Assembly: GCF_017591435.1 (NCBI RefSeq)
Contig: NC_059278.1
Span: 11,197,832 to 11,261,831, forward strand
Reading direction: 5' to 3'
DNA length: 64,000 nucleotides
DNA from: Portunus trituberculatus
Taxonomy: Eukaryota; Arthropoda; Malacostraca; Decapoda; Portunidae
A program made the position numbers and the translations under genes. Each line of letters begins with the position of its first letter. Position 1 is the first letter of the stretch. The notes beneath the pieces are model-generated. The model searched no databases, was not told where the DNA came from, and was given only the letters and a program-made list of their open reading frames with translations. Below are positions 32,832 to 42,115 of this stretch, piece after piece.

Positions 32832-33800
32832 TTATCCCACACCGCCACGAGTGAGCGCCTTTGAGCTTGGGATAATCCTTGAGGTTTCTCTTGGTCTGAT
32901 GTATATATATGGCTGGACTATCCTGTAGACTGCGGCGGGAGGTGGCTTGACTTCCCGCGTGGTTACTGCGCGGACTATTTTGTAGGCTGGGGCGGGAGGT
33001 GGCTTGACTTCCCGTGTGTTTGTTTCGGGGGGTTGAACTATCCTGTAGACAGCGGCGGGAGGTGGCTCGTCTTCCCTCATGGTTGCTGCGGGGCGAGGAG
33101 TGTTGGTAGCTGCGGGGAGAGGTCTGGGTAACAGATAACCTTTACTGGTGTCGGCTGAGGCGTCCTCATGTTCGGTCTCCTCACTATCACCGTCGTCTTC
33201 GTCCCCCTCGTCGTTCTCTTCTTCCTCGTCTTCTCCTTCAGCCGCTGCTTCCTCCTCCTCCTCCTTTTGTGGTTGGCGGGTGCATCGGACATCGTCATCT
33301 TCATCTTGCGCCTCTCTACGGTGGTCTCTGGGGACAGGACGGCGTGTTGGCCTCAACTTGGAACGAGTTGGGGCGGAAAAGACGCTCAGAGGTATGGAGA
33401 TCACAGGGAGCCCATTGTGCTGCAGGAGGATCGGTATAAGCTCTGGTAGGCGGCGAAGATCTGACCCTGCAATGGCTTTTGCTGCGTATATACACGCGCA
33501 AATTTTTGCTGGAACGTCTTCCTCCTCTCCAGCTTTGCGTGATGACGGCGGCTTTTCCATCGGTAGGCGGGAAGGGGGTTTGCTCCAAGCCACAACACTG
33601 GCCTCGAGTCCTTTGTCGCTTTGACGGAGATTGAGAAGGACACGGTCCCCTTCTCTTGGTGGATTCTCCTTAAGGGACCTTGTGAGGCCTGTGGCGTGGA
33701 CGAAGACATCCTTCCCAGACTGTTGGAGCGTGATGAATCCGTACCCGGCCTTAATATTGTACCATTTTACAAGACCTTGTTGGTGGTCTGGTCTTGCCAT
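32832..33800 (-). CDS. Cold-shock-domain protein encoded within an LTR
   Basis: A 322-codon uninterrupted ORF starting at ATG 33800 in a strong Kozak context (CACCATGG). Residues about 8-72 form a cold-shock/Y-box-type domain: LVKWYNIKAGYGFI (RNP1-like), DVFVHATGL (RNP2-like), and GLEASVVA at its end. Residues about 170-215 are a long Glu/Asp tract. The C-terminus has three copies of a roughly 20-30-residue unit around REVKPPPAAVYRIVQP. Cold-shock domains bind single-stranded nucleic acid. A role in packaging or translating the element's RNA is inference. The ORF lies between the LTR's TATA boxes and its AATAAA, so the LTR could express it alone. No integrity-breaking change is visible, unlike the element's pol. 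A captured host Y-box-like gene is the alternative origin. Confidence 0.85.
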   Translation of the reverse strand: MARPDHQQGLVKWYNIKAGYGFITLQQSGKDVFVHATGLTRSLKENPPREGDRVLLNLRQSDKGLEASVVAWSKPPSRLPMEKPPSSRKAGEEEDVPAKICACIYAAKAIAGSDLRRLPELIPILLQHNGLPVISIPLSVFSAPTRSKLRPTRRPVPRDHRREAQDEDDDVRCTRQPQKEEEEEAAAEGEDEEEENDEGDEDDGDSEETEHEDASADTSKGYLLPRPLPAATNTPRPAATMREDEPPPAAVYRIVQPPETNTREVKPPPAPAYKIVRAVTTREVKPPPAAVYRIVQPYIYIRPRETSRIIPSSKALTRGGVG

Positions 33801-33901
33801 GGTGAGCCGGTAGCAGGAGATGATGTTCTCTCCTGTCTGTCCGTGGTGGTGACCGTCGTGTGTTGTGTGTGTGAGTGATCAGGACGCCACCACGCTCCTC
33901 A

Positions 33902-33984
33902 CCTTATAAGGCGGCGGCCATGGCTATTGCGCGCGCCGCCTACGTCATCCCTCTTGTTCTCCCTCGAGGGACTCCCTATATAAG
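33902..33984 (-). promoter_or_regulatory. LTR promoter region (TATA boxes, CRE-like site)
   Basis: On the minus strand CTTATATAG (33976-33984) is followed by a CRE-like TGACGTA (about 33943-33950), a GC-rich stretch and a palindromic CCTTATAAGG (33902-33911). The start codon of the cold-shock ORF lies 100-180 bp downstream. The same block is in the 5' LTR at about 37223-37310. Confidence 0.55.
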
Positions 33985-34085
33985 AATTCCTAGCTAAATA
34001 TATGAAGAGAAGATGAGTATTTGGTGACTAAATACATACCCTAATATTGGGTAATAATCCCAACCCAGTACTGTCACTCAGTACA

Positions 34086-34110
34086 TGGCTTTTTCCTCAG
34101 GGAAAACAAA
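34086..34110 (-). promoter_or_regulatory. Polypurine tract
   Basis: Minus-strand GAGGAAAAAGCCA directly precedes the 3' LTR start, the expected place for plus-strand priming. A short untranslated region follows it toward integrase (to 34577). Confidence 0.5.
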
Positions 34111-34577
34111 TCCTCGTCTTCTCTTTTACATTAGGAGAATGAATATACATAACAATCAACGTAATCGATATACAATCCAACGTAACCACAACATAATCAT
34201 TTCAAGCTCTTCCCTACATTTACAGTGTCCAAGGTATCCGTGGTATGACTGTTTCCTCTATTTCAACATTTAACACTTAGTCCGAGATCTTGACGTCTCT
34301 ACAGGTCTGGCAGGACCTGACCTCCTGGTTGGTGTTGTAACTCCCACTTCCCATCAGTCCAGGCGTACAGGGGCGGAGTGGAGAGGTAGACGTAGTCCTC
34401 ACCAAAGCCTCATTCTGTGGGGACTGGATTCATGAGGCCTCTCCTCATGAACACTCCAGCCACCCCCAACAGTGGCGGTCTCCTTCCCCAGCAGCGGGTC
34501 TAATGTAGCTGCAAAAGAAGTATAGGGCAGTCACAAGATTCCAATGTCCCTAGGGGGTCTGTACACTTAGTATTCTT
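34111..34577. other. Untranslated region between integrase and 3' LTR
   Basis: No ORF with recognisable content. The sequence holds a few direct CTCCTCATGA-like repeats near 34430-34450. It is internal to the LTR element. Confidence 0.5.
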
Positions 34578-35860
34578 CTAAAAACTCCTCACTGGCCATC
34601 TCTCACAAGTCGGTCTGGGCTCCTCTACTTCATTGTCTTCTTCCTCTTCATCGGAAGGCACTACAATTTCTTCCATGTCTACCACGTACCCTTCATCTGT
34701 TACATATTTTCTCACTCGGTCAGCTGGTCTATGGAGTATTTTGCCATTGAACACATTTTCCACTTCATATGACACTCCATCTAAATTCACTTTTTTAACC
34801 TTATACGGTCCAATCCACTTGAGACCAAGTTTTCTATCAGCTGACGAACCAAACTGTTCCCTTTTTATCCACACCAAATCATCTACCTCGACTCTTTGGT
34901 CCTTCCAGCCAATGTTTGCTCTAGCTAACCACTTCCTGCTATTTGCACGGGATGATTGTCTCACTGCCTCCAAGGCTGTATTAATGTCTATTTCATCGTC
35001 CACCTGGGGCAAAGTAGTTCCCACATAGCGAGGAGCATGGCGCCGGAAGAAAAGGAAATAGCGCTGTTCGCCAGTGGTCTCGTGTACGGCCGCATTAAGG
35101 ATCTGCTGACACTGCGTGAGGCACTCGGACCACCTGTGCGGTTGTCCTTTCCCAAGAGACGCTAGCACTGACTTCATGGTTCGATGTAACCGTTCGGTGA
35201 TAGTTTCCACACGGATGGTATGGGGTGGAGAACACCATCTCAATCCCATGCGTACGACAGTTCTATCAACAATTGTTAGCGGAACTCGCACGCATTGTCA
35301 GCTAAGAGTACCTTCGGTACCCCATAGTCTCCCAAATAATTCTTCATAGCTAACTACCTCCTCAGCGTGTCTGGATTGCAACTTCACCAACTTTACAAAT
35401 CTTGAAAAGTGATCTTTGATGGTTAATACGTACTTATATCCTCCTCTGGCTGGGGTCATTTCAGTAATATCAATACTAATTCTTTCTAAAGGTTGATTTA
35501 CAGGAGGCAATTCCTGGTACATCTTTTGTAAAGCTGGTGCAGTTTTACATTGTTGACAAATTATGCATTCTCTGATAAATTTCTCTATATCTGACCTTTG
35601 ATTTGGCCAGTAAAAATATTCCTCAGCTTTTAACATGGTTTTAGTTGTCCTAAATGTCCAGACTCTTTTTCATGGGCCAATACAATAGCTTGTTTCTTTA
35701 ATGTCTGGGGTACAACCAATAAGTATAGGATGGTTCCATCTTTCTTTTGTTTGGAGTAATATAACACTCCATCGTGAACAATAAACTTATTCAAAATGAC
35801 AGGGGAGTATCTTGCACGTGGTACTCTTCCTCCTTCCTGTCGCTGTGACCCCAGAGTCTA
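34578..35860 (-). pseudogene. Integrase of the LTR element, frameshifted
   Basis: From right to left: a connector with HDGVLYYSKQKKDGT and VLAHEKESGHLGQLKT (zinc-domain His, 35645-35790); then, after a frame change near 35640, EEYFYWPNQRSDIEKFI, CIICQQCKTAP (zinc-domain Cys), ERISIDITEM (first catalytic Asp) and YVLTIKDHFSRFVKL. After another change near 35295 the core C-terminal half and the tail follow, with TERLHRTMKSVLASLGKG and KWIGPYKVKKVNLDGVSYEV. It ends in an acidic run (SDEEEEDNEVEE). The second catalytic Asp region is disturbed at the 35295 break. Length and motif order match Ty3/gypsy integrases. RT and RNase H expected upstream are absent. Confidence 0.88.
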
Positions 35861-35925
35861 GTTGGCCAATAAAAATATGAATCCTGGATGGCGTTTCTCA
35901 ATTTAGACTGTATATATTCCCTTGT

Positions 35926-36478
35926 TTAGTGGTTGAAGTGCACGCCATCCCTGGCCAAGCCCTCGGCAAACGGGCATGCTCCGAAACTGATGAATGAATC
36001 GCTTGGTTTTTAGGCTACGTTTCTGCACGTTATTATTAACTCCTTTTGCAATGCGACTGTAGGTTTCTTGGTCTAAATGTGGTTGTCTCTCTGGGTCTGG
36101 ACGCCAGGGCTCAATTAAGCAAATTTTTATTCTAGGGGTGCACACGGCTTCTAGCTGTTCCACTATAGCCTTGATATCGGCCACAATCTCTTTGACCCTG
36201 CATCTGGAGTGGATGTCATTACTCCCTATCCAAAGAATTATTAAATCAAATTTACTCTCAAAGATGCTCATGAAAACTGAATTGGAGAAAAAATGTCGTG
36301 CCTTGGCGCCGGGCACCCTGAAAAGGTTCACTTTTATATCATCAGGTAGGCCTGGAAGCGCTACAGGGACTTGGCTGTCCCCGACAATGGACACTCGCAA
36401 CATGAGGCAAAAATTTAAAAAAATAAATAAACTGAGGAGAAACACCACTTCACTACTAAACAAGGAGGGGATAAACAT
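35926..36478 (-). pseudogene. SGNH/GDSL-hydrolase-like ORF in gag position, one frameshift
   Basis: From ATG 36478 the protein starts with a hydrophobic segment (VVFLLSLFIFLNFCL, residues 11-25), then MLRVSIVGDSQV with the nucleophile motif GDS (33-35). IILWIGSNDIHS supplies the GxND block (85-88). The Asp-His block appears as ARDGVHFNH just before TAA at 35926-35928, but only in a frame reached by a one-base shift near 35970. All SGNH signature blocks are therefore present in the DNA. A start at internal Met 26 would omit the hydrophobic segment. It is the first ORF after the 5' LTR, where Gag would be expected. Enzymatic activity and a Gag replacement role are untested. Confidence 0.75.
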
Positions 36479-36542
36479 TGATTATTCCTGCCTCTACGGA
36501 GAGTTACGTGGGCCGATGTGCCTATATTAAACACATCTAAAT

Positions 36543-36553
36543 CGCTGCCACCA
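36543..36553 (-). promoter_or_regulatory. Primer-binding site, tRNA-Leu
   Basis: TGGTGGCAGCG on the minus strand, two bases after the 5' LTR, complements 11 nt of the 3' end (CGCTGCCACCA) typical of tRNA-Leu with AAG/TAG anticodons. It sets the element's polarity. Confidence 0.75.
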
Positions 36554-36555
36554 TC

Positions 36556-36860
36556 TGTACTGGGCCTATGCGACGCTTAGGCCTAGTGTACTGGGCCTAA
36601 GTGAAGCTTAGGCCGAGTGGTTAAAAAAAAAAAAGAAAGATGTAACGGATCCAAGGGGAGAAACAGCCAAACTTAACAAAAATAGAACACTTTACTCCAC
36701 TAGCGACACAGCACCGTCACGAAATCGCCTATCTACCCTATCTCTAGAGGGAGAACCATGGGGGAACTTCAGGTGACTCAGCTTTGGGACGGGGTGAGGT
36801 GGCGTTACCGGTGGCGTCCCGGGAGGGAGGTATGGCGTCGCGTCTCTCTCTGCCGTCCTC

Positions 36861-36923
<63 letters not shown>

Positions 36924-37408
36924 CTGCGTCTGCCTGCTGGGTGGAATAGGGCAGAGGGTCCCACAGCGGTGTTGCTGAAACCACAAGAAGTATCTCATGA
37001 TTTTGTTCTTGCAATACCTCGTGGAGTACTGCAGCACCCTCCGTGATATTGGTCGGGGAACCTACCTCAGACGAGAGCGGTGACAGTCTATCAGGACAAC
37101 AAAGTTTACAAAGTTTATTGAGAAAAGAGGGGGGAGATACAACAAGGGGTGGTACAGAACAAGATACAAAAACATAGAAATACAGAAAGACAAAATAAGA
37201 ATCAGGACAACACCACGCTCCTCACCTTATAAGGCGGCGGCCATGGCTATTGCGCGCGCCGCCTACGTCATCCCTCTTGTTCTCCCTCGAGGGACTCCCT
37301 ATATAAGAATTCCTAGCTACATATATGAAGAGAAGATGAGGATTTGGTGACTAAATACATACCCTAATATTTGGTAATAATCCCAACCCAGTACTGCCAC
37401 TCAGTACA
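36556..37408 (-). repeat. 5' LTR (853 bp)
   Basis: Begins TGTACTGGGCC and ends CACTCAGTACA on the plus strand. It differs from the other LTR by lacking the cold-shock block, by a CT microsatellite expansion at 36860-36920, and by scattered substitutions. Contains the TATA region (about 37296) and AATAAA (37114-37119) on the minus strand. Confidence 0.9.
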
Positions 37409-37412
37409 GAAA
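37409..37412 (+). repeat. Target-site duplication GAAA (right)
   Basis: Matches 31744-31747. Confidence 0.8.
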
Positions 37413-37836
37413 CATATTTGTTAATGCCTTCGTTACAAATATTCATAAATATGTCCCACTTCCTTTGTACTTTATTTGCTGTACATAGTTGATTTCACTA
37501 AGCTTCTGTAAAGTATTTCCTTAAATTTGCAAAGTCTGCCCTCCCATAATTATATCTTCCATTTTTTGGAGTTCATTCTTACTGACTGCTGAGCCTCTGT
37601 CTAGATTGAGTTCAATTAATAGATGGTCGCTTTTCCTTAAAGGGCACTGATACTTTATTTCTTCAATGACTTCAATCTCTTTCATAAATAACAGGTCGAA
37701 CATCAATGCCTCCTCATTTCCTCCAACTCTTGTAGTTTCCCTAATCTACTGTGTCATAATGTTAGTCATTATTAAGCTTAGTAGTGCCCCACAAGTCTTC
37801 TCCTCCTTGTGTGGTCCAGTTTTCCCAGCAAACCTC
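37413..37836 (-). pseudogene. LINE B endonuclease C-terminal piece (middle)
   Basis: Frame reads EVCWENW near 37830, then FDLLFMKEIEVIEEIKYQCP and LRKSDHLLIEL, the SDH-containing end of an APE-type endonuclease as in LINE D copies (CPLGKSDHVVMEM). It joins in frame leftward across the LTR element to 31743 and rightward across LINE A to 41666. A TAA at about 37744 and other changes break it. Confidence 0.82.
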
Positions 37837-38064
37837 TTTTTTTTTTTTTTTTTTTTTTTTTTATTTAAACAAAACTTAATACAAAGGAACATGTACCCAA
37901 AGGCGCACTGTCGTGTGCTACCTATTCTAAGGGTACTACAATCTATTTCTCTACAATATTTACAAGACTTAAAAATAGATAATATACAAGATGGTCAGCA
38001 TGTAAATGGAGCACTATTCGTTTCACTTCACTAGCACTATTCACGCACTGCACTACACTGAGTG

Positions 38065-39817
38065 TCACGTCACAAAGAGTGTCAGAGGAGTTGGCAGTGT
38101 CTGTCTCCATTTATGTGCCATCAGTTTGACACTGTGTGTGTTCATCTCCTGGACGTGAGGCACCGCGGCCGTGAACAAGTTCCACATCCTGGAGACGCGT
38201 CCTGCGAAGGTGCGTTGATGCTGACATCCGTGGGATCGCGGCACCTCTACGGCGTCACCACCATTGAGCACCGTTCTCGTGCTCCGTGCGGTGACTCTTA
38301 GAGGATGACGCAGCCCTGCCAGATGTGGCACTCTTTGCACCTGTGCCTTATGGAACACTACGATCGCCGCCACGTCTCTGCGGTGTTCCAGTGAATCAAG
38401 GGGACGCTCAGGCTCTGGGTGAGGTGGTAGTGCAGCATCTACTAGCCGTATGGCGCGGCGTTGGATGCTGTCCAGTCTCCTTCTGTGTGTGGCGGCACAG
38501 GACATCCAGGAGAGAGCTGCGTATTCAAGGTGGGGCTGCACCTGTGCCTTGTACAGCAGCAGTCTCCCCTTCCTGTCGAGGAAACTGGCGATCCTTCTGA
38601 GAGCGGAGATCCTGTGAGAGGCTTTCTTGGCAATGGTTTTGACATGCCTGTCAAACCTCAGCCCTCGATCCACCTCCACTCCAAGTATCTTGACGTCATC
38701 TTGGAGTGGGAGAGCAGCAGCGCCAAAGACAACTTTCCTGCCATTGCTGCCATGGCGGCTGGGGACCGAGAGACAACCATTGCTTGTGTCTTCTCCGGCG
38801 CGAATGTCACTTGCCATCGAGCACCCCACTCCTTTATCACTCGTAGCTGCTGATTGATGGCCTCAGCAGCCCGCCCACTGTCCTGGCGTGGATAGGTATA
38901 GGAGAGGGTGCAGTCATCAGCATAGGCCATGACTCCTGGCAGTAGCTGGAGAAGATCATCCACGTAGATATTCCACAGGAGTGGGCCAAGAATTGAACCC
39001 TGTGGCACTGATGCCTCCACAGGCAGGGACTCAGATGTTTGCCCGTTGACAACCACCTTGAGGCTTCTGTCCTGCAGGTAATTTCCCAAGAGTCGTAGCA
39101 AGCCACCCTGGATGCCTTTAGCACGAAGCTTTTCTAGTAATCCGTTGTGCCATACTTTATCAAAAGCTCCTGCTATGTCCAAAGCAACCACTATAGTGTC
39201 CTTGCCGTCGTCGAGGGCGTCCTGCCAATGCCTGGTGAGAAGCATCATTAGGTCGGAGGTTGACCTTCCAGGTCTGAACCCAAACTGTTGGTCTGAGAGG
39301 AGGGCATTGTCCTTGAGATGTCTACACACCACCTCTGCCACGACCCTCTCAAACACTTTACCCACCACTGACAACAGGGATATGGGTCTGTAGTTTTTGG
39401 GTCCGTCCTGGAGCTTTTTTTGTGTACGGGAACTACTCGAGCCTCCTTCCACACTGAAGGCCAGACGTTTTCCCGTACACAAGTTGTGAAGACTTGGGTG
39501 AGAGGGGCAGCCAGTTTCTGGGAGCATCGCTTCAGCAGGTGCGGGCTGATGTCATCAGGGCCGGTGGCTTTCTGTGTGTCCAGCCCCCGCAATAATCGCT
39601 TCACCTGCTGATGCGTCACCTCCACCATGGTGACAGTCTTCTCACATTGCTGGACCAGCTGAGGCGGTGGCTGCTGTGGATTCCCGACCTTCATTTTTCC
39701 AGCAAACAAGGAAGCCAGCAACTGTGCCCTCTCCTTACTGCTGGTGGCGACAGTACCGTCCTGCTTGCTGAGGGAGGGATGGATTTTGGTGGCCAGTTCC
39801 TTGTTTGTCCTTAACAA
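38065..39817 (-). pseudogene. LINE A reverse transcriptase and C-terminal domain
   Basis: RT entry motifs KATGPDDISPHLLK and EARVVPVHKK (39430-39570) are followed after a frame change near 39415 by NYRPISLLSVVGKVFERVV, FGFRPGRSTSD, VALDIAGAFDKVWH (motif A), SVPQGSILGPLLWNIYVDDL (motif B) and VMAYADDCTLSY (motif C intact). A second frame change near 38750 leads to DDVKILGVEVDRGLRFDRHV, ALRRIASFLDRKGRLLLYKA and LEYAALSWMSCA. The tail with RVSRMWNLFTAAVP ends at 38065. Two frameshifts are the only clear lesions, so decay is modest. Confidence 0.88.
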
Positions 39818-40908
39818 GAGACCACCAAGTTTTGTTTCCTACGCCAGTGCCACACAGTTTCCGGCGCAGGCTTTCCTCCCACTTTTTTAAGGCCCACTTG
39901 CTGGTTACCACCATCCTCCTGCATGCAGCCCTGTGCAGGTCCTTGTTGCGCCGAGTCGGGTTCCTCTTGTAGCGGAGCCAGGCAGCATACTTTGCCTCGG
40001 CAGCAACACGGCAACGGTAGCCAAACCATGGCTGATCCGTCGATCTGGTGGTGTATTCCCTGTGTGGGACGTGGCGTCTCTGGAGGGCGAGAAGGTGAGA
40101 GGTGAGTGCAAGTGCTTCACTCTCTGCTCCTCCCTGTAGCAAAGTGGCCCATGGGGTGTGGGTCAGGTCGCGGCGCAGGGAAGCCCAGTCTGCTTTGTTC
40201 CACAGCCAGATGGTGCGGGTGGTGGCCTCGTCCTGAGCCACGCCCACTTCCAGCTGTGTCAGTACAGCGTGATGGTCAGAGCTGCCCACGAGCCCAAGCT
40301 GATGACACTGAAGCTTGTCTTCCTGGTAGTCTGAGATGACAGGGTCTAATGTCCCTCCTCGTTCATGTGTGGGAAGGTGACATGATCTGTCAGACCCTGC
40401 ACCTCAGGAGATTCTCGTAGGCGTCTCTTTCCAGGTGGTGATTGAGATCCCCCACAATCAGCACGTGGCTGCAGCTGTGTGCCATCATCAGGTTGTCTAA
40501 GGTCTCAGTCAGGTACAAGAGTGAGTCAGGCCCTTGTCGCGGGGGGCGATACAGGGCACACAGCAGGAGGGCTGAGCGGTCTGCCAGCATTACTCGGAAG
40601 TACATCATCTCCATCATTGGAGGCGTGTCTATGTCGAGTAGCTGGGCCTGCATTCCTTCCTTGAAGCAGACAGCCACTCCACCTCCTGTTCGCTCCTGTC
40701 GGTCCCTCCTCACCCAGTGGGTGAAGCCCTGCATCCTGCCATACGTGGGCTCCACCTCACTGTTCAGCCATGTCTCGGTCACCACAACAACGTCTGCATT
40801 GTGTCGTTGCACACAGTTGTGGTATAAGTTTGCAAGGTTAGTCCGGAGACCACGGACGTTGCTAGAGACGACCTTTAGTTGGCGGCGGGGGCAAGCTGGC
40901 TGTACCAT
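39735..40908 (-). pseudogene. LINE A apurinic-type endonuclease and linker
   Basis: The frame 40390-40908 begins at the endonuclease N-terminus: SSNVRGLRTNLANLY, VVVVTETWLN (catalytic Glu), RTGGGVAVCFKEG, LLCALYRPPRQ and VLIVGDLNHH (Asp/Asn pair). After a frame break near 40385 the second frame has GSSDHHAVLTQL (SDH block) and continues through a basic linker, YAAWLRYKRNPTRRN, to the RT. This enzyme nicks target DNA to start target-primed reverse transcription. Key residues of each block are retained. Confidence 0.87.
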
Positions 40909-41665
40909 GGTGAGGGATGGTAGTGAGCAAGGCCTGCTAGTCCGAGGTGGTGGTTAGGGTCCGCGGCCGACTGCTGGTACTGGTGAAGAGGAGTGGTCCA
41001 CTGCCGCCCCTGGTTCTGATTCCAGATACCAGGCTGAGGAAGGAGTGGGCGAGGTTGTGGCAAGGACTGAAATGAAGTGAGGGGGTGGGCGGGCTGAGGC
41101 GCTGCAGGTGAGAAGGGTGTGGTTGTGTATCTTTCCACCGTAAGAAGCCGCTGTAGGAGACGCTCCTGACGTAAATCGTCAGTTCTGGCGTGGCAAGTAG
41201 CAGAAGTGTGTCCTTTCCGTGAGCAGTACTCACACACTTTTGCCTTGGCTCGCTTTTGTGTCTGCTTGGTGGCCTGGTGAGTCCTCAGTCCTTCGCTGGA
41301 CACCCTCCTCGCGTCCTGCTGCACTTCCCTCTTAGATTTCTTTTTTCTCCAATCTCCTGAAGTGGTCTGAGGAGAGGTTCGTGGGCGAACAGAGGCAAGG
41401 TGGAAGTGGAGAAAACAGCTGCGTACCAGATCTGTTGCGGTTTATCCGAGCTCCACCACGTCCTCCACCTCTCAGAGTCCTGACAAACCACCTCCCAGTG
41501 TTCGTCAATTGACTCTGCATGGGCGCTGACTGCCTGAGAGCGTGTGGCTACTTGCGTCTGGCGCTGTTTTGACGCTATCAGCCTGTCTGCTACTCTGAGA
41601 GCCGCAGCAAACACGTCTCTGTGCTGTATGATCAAGTTTCTGTCGTCCTGGAGGGACTTAATCAC
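40875..41665 (-). pseudogene. LINE A ORF1 C-terminal part with one zinc knuckle
   Basis: The frame contains VCEYCSRKGHTSATCHAR, a CX2CX4HX4C nucleic-acid-binding knuckle (about 41190-41240). A Pro/Gln-rich tail follows, reaching the endonuclease frame with a short overlap near 40875-40908. A neighbouring frame to 41665 has HRDVFAAALRVADRLIASKQ and continues the ORF1 upstream. The N-terminus is missing at the junction with LINE B. Confidence 0.75.
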
Positions 41666-42115
41666 ACAGTTCAAGTCCTTCATAAGTGTTATATTCATGC
41701 TTTCTTGCAATATTTTCTTAAAACAATCACCCATATCATTCAACATCCATGCATTAGTTTTTGGTGGTACATATGCTACTGCAACATCTCTTTTTCCCTT
41801 TTCCTTTCCTTTTATATTAATTTTGATTACTTCTGCCATACCTTCTCCCATCTCCACATTTTCCATTGCTATATTCTTCTTGGTCAGTAACATCATTCCT
41901 CTTTTTCTTACTATTCCTAGACCTTAACCACACATTATAATTTCCATCACCAATATCTATATTTTCTGCTGGCTCATTTAGTTTAGTTTCTGTTATGCTG
42001 ATGATGTCTCACTGCTTTATCTTAATGTAATTATTGACTTCCTGTAATGTTGATATTATACCATCTATATTTGTGTAGTATGCTACTGACCATTTAGTGT
42101 TTCTACTTACATTAC
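41666..42115 (-). pseudogene. LINE B endonuclease N-terminal piece (right)
   Basis: It starts with AYYTNIDGIIS near 42070, then ITETKLNEPAENIDIGDGNY (catalytic Glu region, after a stop), KKNIAMENVEMGEGMAEV, VAVAYVPPKTNAWM and LMKDLNC at the LINE A junction. The same blocks occur in LINE D (YMNIDGVLSS, AETKLNEA, YVPPKTNSW, GNFNCKEVDW). Broken by stops. LINE B therefore spans 31506-42115 with two large insertions. Confidence 0.82.

Larger units (their letters stand above)
31748..34085 (-). repeat. 3' LTR with internal cold-shock gene (2,338 bp)
   Basis: It aligns with the 853-bp 5' LTR at both ends. An extra block of about 1,537 bp (about 32343-33879) contains the cold-shock ORF. Junctions relative to the shorter LTR fall after AGAAAGACA and before ATCAGGAC. 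No poly(A) tail or duplicated target flanks the block, so it does not look like a simple processed retrocopy inserted into the LTR. Confidence 0.85.
31748..37408 (-). mobile_element. Two-LTR retrotransposon carrying SGNH and cold-shock ORFs
   Basis: It is bounded by LTRs with TGTACTG...CAGTACA ends and a 4-bp target duplication. Minus-strand order: 5' LTR (36556-37408), tRNA-Leu primer-binding site, SGNH-hydrolase-like ORF, a junction near 35865, integrase, polypurine tract, 3' LTR (31748-34085). Protease, RT and RNase H are absent, so the copy is a large-deletion derivative. Apart from one 1.5-kb block and a CT expansion, the LTRs look about 97% alike by eye, implying a fairly recent insertion. 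Integrase type places it near Ty3/gypsy. Confidence 0.9.
37837..41665 (-). mobile_element. LINE A: APE-type LINE with poly(A) tail
   Basis: The 3' tail is a 26-base T run on the plus strand (37837-37862). From right to left it encodes a zinc-knuckle ORF1 end, endonuclease, RT and C-terminal domain. It is inserted inside LINE B between codons for DLNC and KEVCWE. The 5' end is truncated within ORF1. GC content is much higher than in LINE B. Jockey-like by architecture; clade not proven. Confidence 0.85.

Noticed and set aside
33148..33624. Plus-strand Ser-rich 158-codon ORF
   Set aside because: It is the antisense of the Glu/Asp-rich part of the cold-shock ORF.
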